Under the pieces are notes generated by a model that was not told the origin of the DNA, did no database searches, and was given only the letters and a program-made list of their open reading frames with translations. Positions 10,087 to 18,521 of a DNA stretch of 64,000 nucleotides are shown here, one piece after another. How positions within the stretch are numbered: the first letter of the stretch is position 1; each line of letters opens with the position of its first letter. Source of the stretch: Vibrio pomeroyi (GTDB taxonomy: Bacteria; Pseudomonadota; Gammaproteobacteria; Enterobacterales; Vibrionaceae); NCBI RefSeq assembly GCF_024347595.1, contig NZ_AP025507.1, positions 1,178,001 through 1,242,000 of the forward strand, written 5' to 3'. The position numbers were made by a program, and so were the translations under genes.

Positions 10087-10571
10087 TGATGGAAAAACAA
10101 ACCCAAATTATCCAAACCATCACCGAACAGCAAGCCGAATCAACGGCTTGCTTTTCGCGTTTTGGAACAATTGTATCGATTAACGAATCTAAAAGTGGTG
10201 TTCGTGTCGATTTCGAAGGTAACCCTTTACAGCAACCAATAAATGCGAGGTTGGGGCGGGGGTTCAAATTAGCCGAGTTACAACTTGCTATTGATAACAA
10301 ACTTTCATGTCGTATCGAATTTTTAAATAACGATTTTAATCTCCCTTTAGTCACAGATATCTTTTTCTCCATTCTTGATGATTCTGATGAATTTGTCCTG
10401 AGAGCAAAGAAAATGGTTATCGAAACGGAGCAAGAGTTAATTGTGAGAAGTGGCGAAACAGAAACTCGCTATAGCGGCCGTGATGGTCGAGTTACCACTA
10501 AAGCCAAATATGTGACCTCTCAAGCTGAGAAAGCACAAAAAATTCAAGGTGGCACCATTGCGATCAATTGA
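10086..10571 (+). CDS. DUF6484-type small protein, probable VgrG-associated accessory
   Basis: This 161-residue protein contains a beta-rich core (FGTIVSI...GVRVDFEGNPL) that resembles the OB-type segment of VgrG/gp5 proteins. I assign it to the DUF6484 family on that basis. Its last residues, GGTIAIN, echo the end of the preceding VgrG, GGNVAIN. The start overlaps the vgrG stop by one base; a second ATG follows immediately, so the exact first Met is uncertain. It probably helps load cargo on the spike or forms part of an adaptor complex with the next two genes, an inference from operon position. Confidence 0.7.
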   Translation: MMEKQTQIIQTITEQQAESTACFSRFGTIVSINESKSGVRVDFEGNPLQQPINARLGRGFKLAELQLAIDNKLSCRIEFLNNDFNLPLVTDIFFSILDDSDEFVLRAKKMVIETEQELIVRSGETETRYSGRDGRVTTKAKYVTSQAEKAQKIQGGTIAIN

Positions 10572-11916
10572 TCGTGTTACTAGATTGGATTCACGGATGC
10601 GTCAAAAAATAGGTATAGATCAACTAAACCAGTCGATTACCAATGAGGATGTAGAACAAGCCATTGCTAATGCGGAAAGTACGCTTACGTTATTGGACGA
10701 GTTTTCTATCGAGTGGTTGAATATGTGTAATGAAAAATTGTCACTGGCTTCGGAGACTCTCGGCTTCTTATTAAAGCAACGATTACAACTACACAAAAGA
10801 GGGTACCCAAGTGCCAAACTGGATTACTTAGCCTTAGCTGAGCGTCAGATTAAAGACTTAAAAAATGTTTATTTGTCTTTCTATCGTTTAGCTCCAGGGT
10901 TAATACATCAATTAAAGCAGAGCGAACCGACTATTTATGCTTGGTTGATGTTGAGTTCTGAGCTTGGTCAAGACCATAAAAATCTGCTTTGTGGTTTATC
11001 TATACTGGATGATTTAGATTATCAAACCGCAAAATTGTTGTTGGTTCAGTCATCATTATCAGACATCGACACGGTGATCATCGGAATGGTTGAAGGTGAT
11101 TGTAAGCTTCCCTTACTTTTCCTTGAATGCTTACAGCTACGTCAGAGTATTACAGTCGGTTTATTAAAACGTTGGCTCAAAGATAAACGATTTTCCGATC
11201 ATAAAACGCATTCGTTTTTATCTTTACAAAATGATTCAGAGAGCGTCATTTGGTTAGCTGAAAATACTGCGGGCAGTCAGAATTTGTTTGAACGATTACT
11301 TGCGAAGGAAGACAGGAGTACATGGTTTCGTAAGGAGTTCGGTGTATCCATCGATGGTGTCTTTGATCCTGAAGTCATTACTTTTGCCAAACTTTTAGAA
11401 CTCAAAGAGTTTTCTAAGTTTGATACGAGTGGTGCGCTGGCGCCAATTGAGTTTGTTTTACATGGTCTGAATGAGCACGTTCCTGAAATAGTTGAATTTA
11501 TGTCTAGCCTTGATGAGTTCGATGGCGAGCAATGGGTTCAGGCGCTCTATATTGTCTATGGACAACTTATGCCAGTGACACCAGAAAATTTAGGCCTCGA
11601 CTTTGAATGGGATGAAACACTCATAAAGTTAACAGAGTGGGTTCAAAGTGGTGCTTATATACAAGTATCACCAAGTCGAATGGGGCAGCCTTTGACCTTA
11701 GAAACCAGTATACAAGCCATGTTCGATACTCAGGTTAGTACCGCATTTAGGGTTTGGATTTGGCGCCAGGTTTGTCTTCACACTCGATCATACATTCCTT
11801 GGGATTTTACTATGCCTGCTCATCAACAAAACTGGAATATCACACGATTAACTCAGAATTCAGCAGCCTCAGAAAGGTTCAATTTAAGGAATAATAATGC
11901 AGTTGTGGGATATTGA
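10558..11916 (+). CDS. Helical-repeat T6SS accessory protein (TIGR02270-like)
   Basis: A roughly 450-residue, Leu-rich, almost entirely helical protein of unknown function. It resembles the TIGR02270/HEAT-like proteins found between vgrG and DUF2169 genes in other T6SS clusters. I chose the TTG at 10558 because a strong AAGGTGG site lies five bases upstream. A GTG at 10549 and an ATG at 10597 are alternatives. The start overlaps the previous gene by 14 bases, and the end overlaps the DUF2169 gene by 20 bases, so all are translationally coupled. A scaffold or chaperone role in effector loading is inferred. No enzymatic motif is visible. Confidence 0.65.
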   Translation: MRSIDRVTRLDSRMRQKIGIDQLNQSITNEDVEQAIANAESTLTLLDEFSIEWLNMCNEKLSLASETLGFLLKQRLQLHKRGYPSAKLDYLALAERQIKDLKNVYLSFYRLAPGLIHQLKQSEPTIYAWLMLSSELGQDHKNLLCGLSILDDLDYQTAKLLLVQSSLSDIDTVIIGMVEGDCKLPLLFLECLQLRQSITVGLLKRWLKDKRFSDHKTHSFLSLQNDSESVIWLAENTAGSQNLFERLLAKEDRSTWFRKEFGVSIDGVFDPEVITFAKLLELKEFSKFDTSGALAPIEFVLHGLNEHVPEIVEFMSSLDEFDGEQWVQALYIVYGQLMPVTPENLGLDFEWDETLIKLTEWVQSGAYIQVSPSRMGQPLTLETSIQAMFDTQVSTAFRVWIWRQVCLHTRSYIPWDFTMPAHQQNWNITRLTQNSAASERFNLRNNNAVVGY

Positions 11917-12889
11917 GAATCATCCTGACCTTTCTATTAAAGGCAGATTCCAACGAGATCAGAATGGCGATGAGGTGTGGGTTGTCGTTGGAAAACGTTC
12001 TTGGAAACTCGTAGATTCAGTTTGGACGGAGCAAAAAGAAGCAGAGATTTACGACGATCCGATTTATTTGGGTGAAGCGGGGCTCTCCGCCATGAAAGTA
12101 GACCATGAATTTGCCATAGTCAAAGCCAATACTGATGTGCTGATTTTCGGTAAGGCACGAAGCTATGCGAAAAAGGCAGTTACGTACCACGAGTGTCGGC
12201 TTTTGATAGACGGTCACATTGATAAAACCATCTCGGTACTTGGTGATAGGCAATGGATTGAGCATGGTGGCAGTGTAACACTGAGTAAACCACTCCCATT
12301 TGTCGAAAAAGATATCGATTTTTCATGTGCCATAGGCGGCGATTTAAGAAATCGACTCGGTGGAGGAGTTGCTGAGAGCAAAGGTGAGTTATTAAAACAG
12401 AAGGTTCCTTCTGTTTTCTATCCAACAGAGGATTGGAGTGCAACGTCAAAGAATATTCGAGTTGCGGGATTTGGTCCGTTAGCGCCATTTTTTGGAGCGC
12501 GGCAGCAATACGCTGGTACTTTTGATGACGATTGGTTAGAGCATAGAAGGCCTCTCTATCCGGTAGATTTTGATCAGCGTTTTTATCAGAGCGCACCACA
12601 AGACCAACAATGTAAAGGCTTCATATCTGGCGGCGAACGTTTGATGATGAGTGGTTTTTGTCATGATGACTCTCTCTCTTTCCGCTTCCCTCAGGAAATG
12701 TATGTCGCAGAAGCGCAGTTCAAAAATGTTAATTATCAAGCTGATATGTTTATTTCTACCGTTTTCATCGATACCGAGACTCGCACACTTTCAATCAGCT
12801 ATAGCGCTGCGTTTCCATGTCAAGGTGTGGAGCACCTGTTAGTGTCAACGAAGATTCATAAAAAACAGGAGTTTTCCGATAATGAATAA
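11897..12889 (+). CDS. DUF2169-family T6SS adaptor-like protein
   Basis: The 330-residue protein matches the DUF2169 family. Its N-terminus (WDIENHPDLSIKGRFQRDQNG) is followed by a VVVGKRSWKL strand, the conserved GFGPLAPFF segment, and a PLYPVDFDQRFYQSAP motif near residue 220. Members are encoded next to vgrG and PAAR-like DUF4150 genes, and in several T6SSs they are needed to mount the PAAR effector onto VgrG. The likely client here is the DUF4150 protein at 34115, which lies in a distant operon. The gene overlaps its neighbours on both sides (20 and 8 bases). Confidence 0.82.
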   Translation: MQLWDIENHPDLSIKGRFQRDQNGDEVWVVVGKRSWKLVDSVWTEQKEAEIYDDPIYLGEAGLSAMKVDHEFAIVKANTDVLIFGKARSYAKKAVTYHECRLLIDGHIDKTISVLGDRQWIEHGGSVTLSKPLPFVEKDIDFSCAIGGDLRNRLGGGVAESKGELLKQKVPSVFYPTEDWSATSKNIRVAGFGPLAPFFGARQQYAGTFDDDWLEHRRPLYPVDFDQRFYQSAPQDQQCKGFISGGERLMMSGFCHDDSLSFRFPQEMYVAEAQFKNVNYQADMFISTVFIDTETRTLSISYSAAFPCQGVEHLLVSTKIHKKQEFSDNE

Positions 12890-13850
12890 CAATTCAGCAC
12901 GATTTGTTATTGGGATGGAGGCCATGACACCAACCGGCATGAACCTTGATATCGCCACAACAGTCGCCAAAGCGGATTTGGGAAGGTTTGACCAGACAGT
13001 GGACTTGGATGGAATAGAAAGGTTCACCTACGCCAATATTGAATACACTTCGAAGACATCATTGTTTGATAAGTGTAAAGAGCTTATCGAGAGCTTAATT
13101 GGGTCTCTTTTGAAACAATTGCCTAAAGCATTAAAGCCTATTCCTCTACTAGTCAATATACCGGAAGCTCTTTCTGTTGTTGCGATGAGTGAGTGGTTAA
13201 ATGAATGTAGGCATTGCGATTCAATCTCACATTATGAAGTTGTTCAACAAAGTGGGCCGTCACATTTAACGACATCATTAGCGAAATTGAACCAATTTGA
13301 CGCAATTATGAGCATTTCGGTGGACTCACTTGTCGATGACCTTAGCGGTTTAATTGATGCTGGACAGGTAATGAGCTCATCTAATCCTTGGGGGATTATT
13401 CCAAGCGAGGGAGGGGCTGGCGTAATTTTGTGTCGAAATAATTTGGTTAAAACGTTAAAACTTAAGCCCTTGGCGCAATTAGGTTACTTTGATTTAGAAG
13501 CCGCAAACACAACTCGTAGAACAATGATGAAGTTAGTGAGAAATGCGAGCCGTAAGATCAAAAATTTTGGACCTGTATTCACTGACATGACTAATCTCAG
13601 ATCTCACACTGAAGATTATGGCTTCGCGTTAGGTGCTCGCGCGGAATATTTCGAAAACCCTCAACAGCCGACTTTGATCAATGACTTATGGGGGACATTA
13701 GGTCGTTGTTCCGCATTGGCATTATTGGCTAGCGCGATCCGTGACGCACCTAACAGTAAACAGGTGACCCTGTTAATGTTTGATGTTCAGGGAGAAAGGG
13801 CGCTCCTTCAATTGGTCCGAATGAAACATATTGGATTTGGTCCAAGTTAG
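12882..13850 (+). CDS. Degenerate beta-ketoacyl-synthase-fold protein of the vgrG operon
   Basis: The 322-residue product shows the outline of a thiolase/ketosynthase fold. It has a GMEAMTPTGMN N-terminus (compare typical ketosynthase starts), a GPSHLTTSLAKL segment (residues 125-136) where the nucleophilic Cys elbow should lie, and SISVDSL. A PSEGGAGVILC segment (residues 174-184) corresponds to the GEGAGVLVL signature, and a late LWGTLGRCSALALLASAI helix matches the usual GHxxGAAG region. The nucleophile position appears to be Ser, and the two catalytic His residues are not evident, so it is unlikely to condense acyl chains. It is the last gene of the hcp-vgrG operon and overlaps the DUF2169 gene by 8 bases. 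A structural or adaptor role is inferred. Confidence 0.7.
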   Translation: MNNNSARFVIGMEAMTPTGMNLDIATTVAKADLGRFDQTVDLDGIERFTYANIEYTSKTSLFDKCKELIESLIGSLLKQLPKALKPIPLLVNIPEALSVVAMSEWLNECRHCDSISHYEVVQQSGPSHLTTSLAKLNQFDAIMSISVDSLVDDLSGLIDAGQVMSSSNPWGIIPSEGGAGVILCRNNLVKTLKLKPLAQLGYFDLEAANTTRRTMMKLVRNASRKIKNFGPVFTDMTNLRSHTEDYGFALGARAEYFENPQQPTLINDLWGTLGRCSALALLASAIRDAPNSKQVTLLMFDVQGERALLQLVRMKHIGFGPS

Positions 13851-14206
13851 TTCGGGGTCAACGTTTTTGTGTAACTATTGTTTATGAGAATCAGTTTAAG
13901 TTTCATGCTCTAGAGAGAGCTGTAATATTCTTGTTATGTATTGCCAATTTGCACTTTTATCAATTGAGCTGAAATTTGCGAGCGTTACTTTTAACTTGAG
14001 TTGTTTGGCAAGTGGCTTCGCTACATTATTGTGTTAGGCATTTTAACAGCTAACTTAAAACTCATTCATATTGGATAGTTTCTAATTGTATGGCTTTCAT
14101 TTTAACTGCAGGATTTTAGGTTATATCCAATTTATTTGATGACTTCTAAATACGATTGAGTTGACTAGCGGCACTCCCAACTATTTATCATACTGAGCAT
14201 TAATAA
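13851..14206. other. Intergenic region between the vgrG operon and the ppkA operon
   Basis: Both flanking genes are on the plus strand. No gene is evident in the gap and there is no clear intrinsic terminator directly after the ketosynthase-like gene. A TTGGCA near 14005 is not followed by a correctly spaced -12 element. The gap ends at the CRP-type site listed next. Confidence 0.4.
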
Positions 14207-14222
14207 TGTGACATATGTCACC
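14207..14222. promoter_or_regulatory. CRP-type binding site upstream of the ppkA-tssABCEFG operon
   Basis: TGTGACATATGTCACC fits the cAMP-CRP consensus TGTGA-N6-TCACA in nine of ten conserved bases, and its centre is a perfect 14-base palindrome (GTGACATATGTCAC). It lies about 210 bases upstream of the ppkA start, a plausible distance for an activator or repressor site. The promoter it would act on was not pinned down. Confidence 0.7.
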
Positions 14223-14429
14223 ATGGGAATTTTAACCATTATTGAAACGGAAATCTCTCTATATTTCGAGTGAAAAATTGTTAGTCAATGAGTTTGTTAT
14301 TACACGGCGTTATTTAGTAATAATAACTAAAGTAATAGTCTTACCGGGCGTTTTAAATACTGCTCTTGAAATGCGTATTAGACAGTAATTAATATTCAGC
14401 ATTAATTTTTGTTTGATAAAGAGTTTAGC

Positions 14430-16421
14430 GTGTCAGAAAAGCAAGGGACAACCAAAGGTTATCTAGATAAGTTGGTTGTGAAAGCGATCGAAAAGAAAAA
14501 TCAACAAGCTCAGAACTTGGCTAATAAAAACAAGCCTAAGTTAGAGTATGTGATTTTCTCTCAATTTGACGTGTTAGACACTTTACCTTCAAAGAATGGC
14601 AAAACGACTGTTTATCATCTGGCAAAGAAAGGAAGCCCTGAAAAACAGGTGTGTTGCAAGGTTCTAAACGAAAATGCATCTGACTTTACAAATGAATTAC
14701 TAGTAGGTGAGGCGAGTCGACTCGAAATGTCTCAACATCCAAGTGTTGCAGATTTCATCAAAATAGGTAAAGAGTTCGAGCGACCATACTTTATGTATCA
14801 TTGGATTCAAGGAGAGTCGGTGGCCGAGAAAATGGCACGACACACTCCAAAAGGTTTTCGACATGATCATATAGCATGGTTGATATATCAATTGTCTGGT
14901 GCGCTCGAGTTTATGCACACCCGAGGTGTTTGCCATTTAGATATCAAGCCGTCAAATATAATCGTTACAGAGTCGGATTACGTGAAATTGATCGACTTTG
15001 GTGCTGCCCGTTATGTCGGTGAGTCAAACAGTTATGCAGAAGCAAGTATGAGTTACGCATCTCCAGACTTCTTAAAATCTGGTATGGCTCAGCCACAAGA
15101 TGATGTCTATTCTTTGGCATTATTGACTGGTCATTTATTTCTTGGTGCTGCATTTGGTGATGCTTGGACAACCCAATTAAAAGCAAAAAAGCGACCTGGC
15201 TTGATTCCTAACCATGTATGGAAGTTAATTAAAGAGGTGATTAACAATCCAAGGCAGCATCGATACACCGCCACATCGTTCGCACAACAACTGGCTAAGA
15301 TTGATACTCAAAAGTTCGAGACCGAAGTTAGTGCGCCTCTCTTTAGTAGTTTACGTAACGCTGATCTTGTTCTAACAAAGCATCGTGCTATCGATAGAAT
15401 TAACACTGGTCGGCTTCGTTATTTAGAAGCTAGCTTGGTTCTATGTGTTGCGATTATTACTGGTACTTATTTGTATAACCAGGCACAACCAGAATGGAAA
15501 TCGATAGTTAAATCAAGCAACAGCGCAAGTAACCTTGTCAGTACTATTAAACCAGCACAAACGGCGTCTTTTTTGGCACAGTCTCCGTGGGACATTGAGT
15601 TCGCGTTAGAAGACATGGAAAAAGATGTCGTCTCAACAGCTCCTTACCGAGAAGCTTATGAAGTACAGCAGAATAAGTTAGCTAAGTTGTACAAAAACTA
15701 TGAATCTGACCTGACCAAATATGAGGGAACAGTTGACCAACTTCCTCAAGCTTTGATGTCTATACGACATAAACTCGTCGTGCTGCGAGAGAAACTAAAC
15801 AGCGATGGTTCTCTATTTCCTTATACAGACAAAGCGTTAACGGACACTATGGCGAGTCTTAACGAAGCAACTTTAAATGCGCAAGATATAGCGGTTTTTA
15901 GTGGGAATAATGAGCAGCGCTTAGTTGATCTTATCTTAAATGGTCAATCAGAAGTTGCTGATAGTGATATTGAGACCTCTTGGAAGATTAATCAATCAAA
16001 AGCTTATTTTTATAGCCACGTTTTACCCCAAAAAGTCTTAAACAACATAGATGCCTCAATAGAGAAGAATGCGAAACAACATTATTACTCTAAAGCTATT
16101 GCTGAGGCGGAAGCAGCGCAATCGTTTTTTGGTAACACACCCAAGTTAAAGGCAAAAGTAAGAGCCCTTAAAGTGGCAAGAAGTGAGTTTATATTATTTA
16201 GTACCGTTACGGAGCAATCTGTTTTTGGGAAGCAAAAACTTCATGACTCACTAGCAGATCTGGAAACAAATGCGCCTAAGAAGTTTAGTGAGATAACTGA
16301 GATTCTAAATAGCATGGCAAGTGATTCAATTGATAAAAGCCATCAGCTCTCGAAACCCGCACGAGGTGCAATAGCGATTGAGCGTGCTATTAGAAGTTAC
16401 AACTCAGAGAGTCGAGGTTAA
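14430..16421 (+). CDS. ppkA: PpkA-like membrane Ser/Thr protein kinase of the T6SS
   Basis: PpkA kinases switch on T6SS assembly post-translationally by phosphorylating an FHA protein, here probably TagH at 29840. Counted from the GTG at 14430, the Hanks-type kinase domain spans about residues 45-290. The ATP-binding Lys is in CCKVL (about 77), the catalytic loop is HLDIKPSN (Asp about 171), and the Mg-binding DFG is at about 189-191. A single membrane helix (SLVLCVAIITGTYLY) follows at about 330-350, then a ~310-residue periplasmic part rich in helices. The GTG has AAAGAG upstream; an in-frame TTG at 14409 would add 7 residues. HRD is replaced by HLD, which keeps the catalytic Asp. It leads the operon; the tssA start is next to its stop. 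Confidence 0.88.
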   Translation: MSEKQGTTKGYLDKLVVKAIEKKNQQAQNLANKNKPKLEYVIFSQFDVLDTLPSKNGKTTVYHLAKKGSPEKQVCCKVLNENASDFTNELLVGEASRLEMSQHPSVADFIKIGKEFERPYFMYHWIQGESVAEKMARHTPKGFRHDHIAWLIYQLSGALEFMHTRGVCHLDIKPSNIIVTESDYVKLIDFGAARYVGESNSYAEASMSYASPDFLKSGMAQPQDDVYSLALLTGHLFLGAAFGDAWTTQLKAKKRPGLIPNHVWKLIKEVINNPRQHRYTATSFAQQLAKIDTQKFETEVSAPLFSSLRNADLVLTKHRAIDRINTGRLRYLEASLVLCVAIITGTYLYNQAQPEWKSIVKSSNSASNLVSTIKPAQTASFLAQSPWDIEFALEDMEKDVVSTAPYREAYEVQQNKLAKLYKNYESDLTKYEGTVDQLPQALMSIRHKLVVLREKLNSDGSLFPYTDKALTDTMASLNEATLNAQDIAVFSGNNEQRLVDLILNGQSEVADSDIETSWKINQSKAYFYSHVLPQKVLNNIDASIEKNAKQHYYSKAIAEAEAAQSFFGNTPKLKAKVRALKVARSEFILFSTVTEQSVFGKQKLHDSLADLETNAPKKFSEITEILNSMASDSIDKSHQLSKPARGAIAIERAIRSYNSESRG

Positions 16422-16422
16422 C

Positions 16423-17988
16423 TTGAGTCAGATCGATACAGAAACGTTATTGACACCTATTCCAGGTGCATCGCCAACTGGTGATGATGCTAGGTACGAG
16501 TTTTGTTACGAAATGATGGAAACCGAAGTCAAAAAGTTCGGTTCTTTGTTTGGTGAAACTGTTGATTGGCAACTTGTTAAAGTCCATTCAATCGAAGTAC
16601 TTACTCTGCATAGCAAGGATCTTAAAGCGCTTTGTTATTTGATACGCGCCTTGGTTGAAGACAAAGGAATTGCGGGGTTGGACGAAGGTTTATCTCTACT
16701 TAATGAATCAATAAGCCGTTTTGGTTCCGAGTTATACCCGAAACGTAAGCGAGGCAGAGATGGCGCGGTTGAATGGTTTAATCATCAATTTAAGCTCGTT
16801 TCGACTAAATTGTCTACCCAATCTCTAAATTGGGAAACTCTTTCGCGTTGTATGACGTTAATTGAAAGTATTCAATGCCAATTTGATGAAATATTTCAAG
16901 ATTCTGATGCGGACTTTTTTGAAATAAAAACTCAATTAAATCTGTTGATGAACAATTCTTCCCCAAGTGAAAACATCTTGGAACAAGAAAGCGTCATTGA
17001 CGATAACACGTCTAAAGAAGTGAATGAAAAGCCCGAGAAAGTTAAAGAACCTCTACGAGATGTTTCTCTGACTCAAGCTCATTCTAATAAAACACAGAAC
17101 TCGGCGCCTAGACAAACGTTCGCAGATGTTGAAACGGACTTTTCTTCTCCGACAGCATCAAAACGTACGCTAAAAAAAGTAGCTGAGATGCTCACGCATG
17201 CTAATCCGATGAAAGCGTTAGGGTATCGGATTTATCGCCACCTCACTTGGGTTGACGTTGACGGTTTACCAGATCATCAAGAGAACGTTACTCCACTTAG
17301 TTTAGCGGTTTCGCTAGACCAGCAAACGGAGTATCGAGACAAAGCACATCAAGAAAGTGACATTGACACAATCAAGCGTCTTGAACGAACACTGACCGAT
17401 GCACCATTTTGGCTCACAGGGCATTATTTTGTGTATTCAATGTTGAGTAACCTTGGCTATGACGAAGCCGCAGCTGCCGTCAAGCAAGAAACAAAGAGGT
17501 TTATCGATTCTTTTAGTGGAATTGAAAACCTTTCCTTCAAAAATTCTATTCCATTTGCGGATGATGAAACGATTACTTGGTTATCTACAGGTAATAGTTC
17601 GTCCTCGAATAACTCTTCAATAATTCAAACGATTGTTGTAGGTGATGAGGACTTATCTCAGATGGAGGATATTGCCCTAGAAGATTTGGGTATGTATGTC
17701 GCTGAACTGTCGAACAAACTCGAGTTGGATAATTCGGGTCGTGGGCAGTTTATGTTGCATTTGAAATTAGTAACAGCTTACCAGAATGTGGGTTTATACC
17801 CTTTGTGCTTACCTTACTTGGAACAAAGTTGGGAAGCGAGTAAGGAATTAAATCTATCAACTTGGGAACCTCATTTGTATTTTTCCTTAGAACATCTAAT
17901 TCAAAAAACTCTAAGGGAACTGTATCGAACTAAAGATTTTCTACCAGTGAGATATAGCGAATGGGAAACAATTTATGACCAGCAATAA
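16423..17988 (+). CDS. tssA: TssA-family T6SS assembly protein (ImpA_N domain)
   Basis: TssA proteins guide priming and polymerisation of the tube and sheath. The N-terminus carries the ImpA_N signature PIPGASPTGDDARYEF (about residues 10-26 of this start) and the later WFNHQFKLV segment. A low-complexity acidic linker (about 190-235) leads to a helical C-terminal part of the VasJ type. I chose the TTG at 16423, directly after the ppkA stop, because a GAGG site sits about six bases upstream; a TTG at 16378 would overlap ppkA by 44 bases. It has no membrane helix, unlike the second ImpA_N protein at 27224, so the cluster encodes two different TssA-class proteins. Confidence 0.88.
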   Translation: MSQIDTETLLTPIPGASPTGDDARYEFCYEMMETEVKKFGSLFGETVDWQLVKVHSIEVLTLHSKDLKALCYLIRALVEDKGIAGLDEGLSLLNESISRFGSELYPKRKRGRDGAVEWFNHQFKLVSTKLSTQSLNWETLSRCMTLIESIQCQFDEIFQDSDADFFEIKTQLNLLMNNSSPSENILEQESVIDDNTSKEVNEKPEKVKEPLRDVSLTQAHSNKTQNSAPRQTFADVETDFSSPTASKRTLKKVAEMLTHANPMKALGYRIYRHLTWVDVDGLPDHQENVTPLSLAVSLDQQTEYRDKAHQESDIDTIKRLERTLTDAPFWLTGHYFVYSMLSNLGYDEAAAAVKQETKRFIDSFSGIENLSFKNSIPFADDETITWLSTGNSSSSNNSSIIQTIVVGDEDLSQMEDIALEDLGMYVAELSNKLELDNSGRGQFMLHLKLVTAYQNVGLYPLCLPYLEQSWEASKELNLSTWEPHLYFSLEHLIQKTLRELYRTKDFLPVRYSEWETIYDQQ

Positions 17989-18006
17989 ATTAGAAAAGGA
18001 CTAATT

Positions 18007-18513
18007 ATGTCACGTGATGGCTCGGTGGCTCCAAAAGAGCGAATTAATATACGTTATGTTCCAGCAACAGGCGATGCGTCTGAAGATGTTGAACTGCCTT
18101 TAAGTATGATGGTCGTCGGTGATTTCACTGCCCGTGCAGACGAAACTCCGATCGAAGAACGTAACCCGATTAATATCGACAAAGACAACTTTAACGAAGT
18201 CTTAGAAGGTTACGCACCTAATATTAAAGCGAATGTTGAAAACCGTCTTTCTGACGAAGAAGGCGCACAAATTGGCGTTGATATTACATTCAAAAATATG
18301 AAGGATTTTACTCCCGAGTCAATCGCGAAGAGTGTTCCTGAGCTAAATGGCTTATTGGAACTTCGTGAAGCCTTGGTTGCATTAAAAGGTCCTTTAGGGA
18401 ATGTACCGGCTTTCCGCAAGAAGATTGCAGCAGTTCTTCAAGATGAAGAAGCAAGAAAGAAACTATTGGATGAACTAAGCATTGGTGCAGACCAAGGCGA
18501 AAAAGAAGAGTAG
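18007..18513 (+). CDS. tssB: TssB (VipA) sheath small subunit
   Basis: TssB pairs with TssC to form the contractile sheath around the Hcp tube. At 168 residues it has the family length. It includes the conserved RINIRYVP and ELPLSMMVVGDFT segments, a DITFKNMKDFTP strand, and the helical C-terminus (LRKKIAAV-type region). It follows tssA by 18 bases with an AAAAGGA ribosome-binding site, and precedes tssC by 8 bases. Confidence 0.97.
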   Translation: MSRDGSVAPKERINIRYVPATGDASEDVELPLSMMVVGDFTARADETPIEERNPINIDKDNFNEVLEGYAPNIKANVENRLSDEEGAQIGVDITFKNMKDFTPESIAKSVPELNGLLELREALVALKGPLGNVPAFRKKIAAVLQDEEARKKLLDELSIGADQGEKEE

Positions 18514-18521
18514 GGAATAGC

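Noticed and set aside
13995..14025. Possible sigma-54 promoter (TTGGCA followed by TTCGC) before ppkA
   Set aside because: The GC doublet is one base too far from the GG doublet and the -12 element is poor, so the spacing rule fails.
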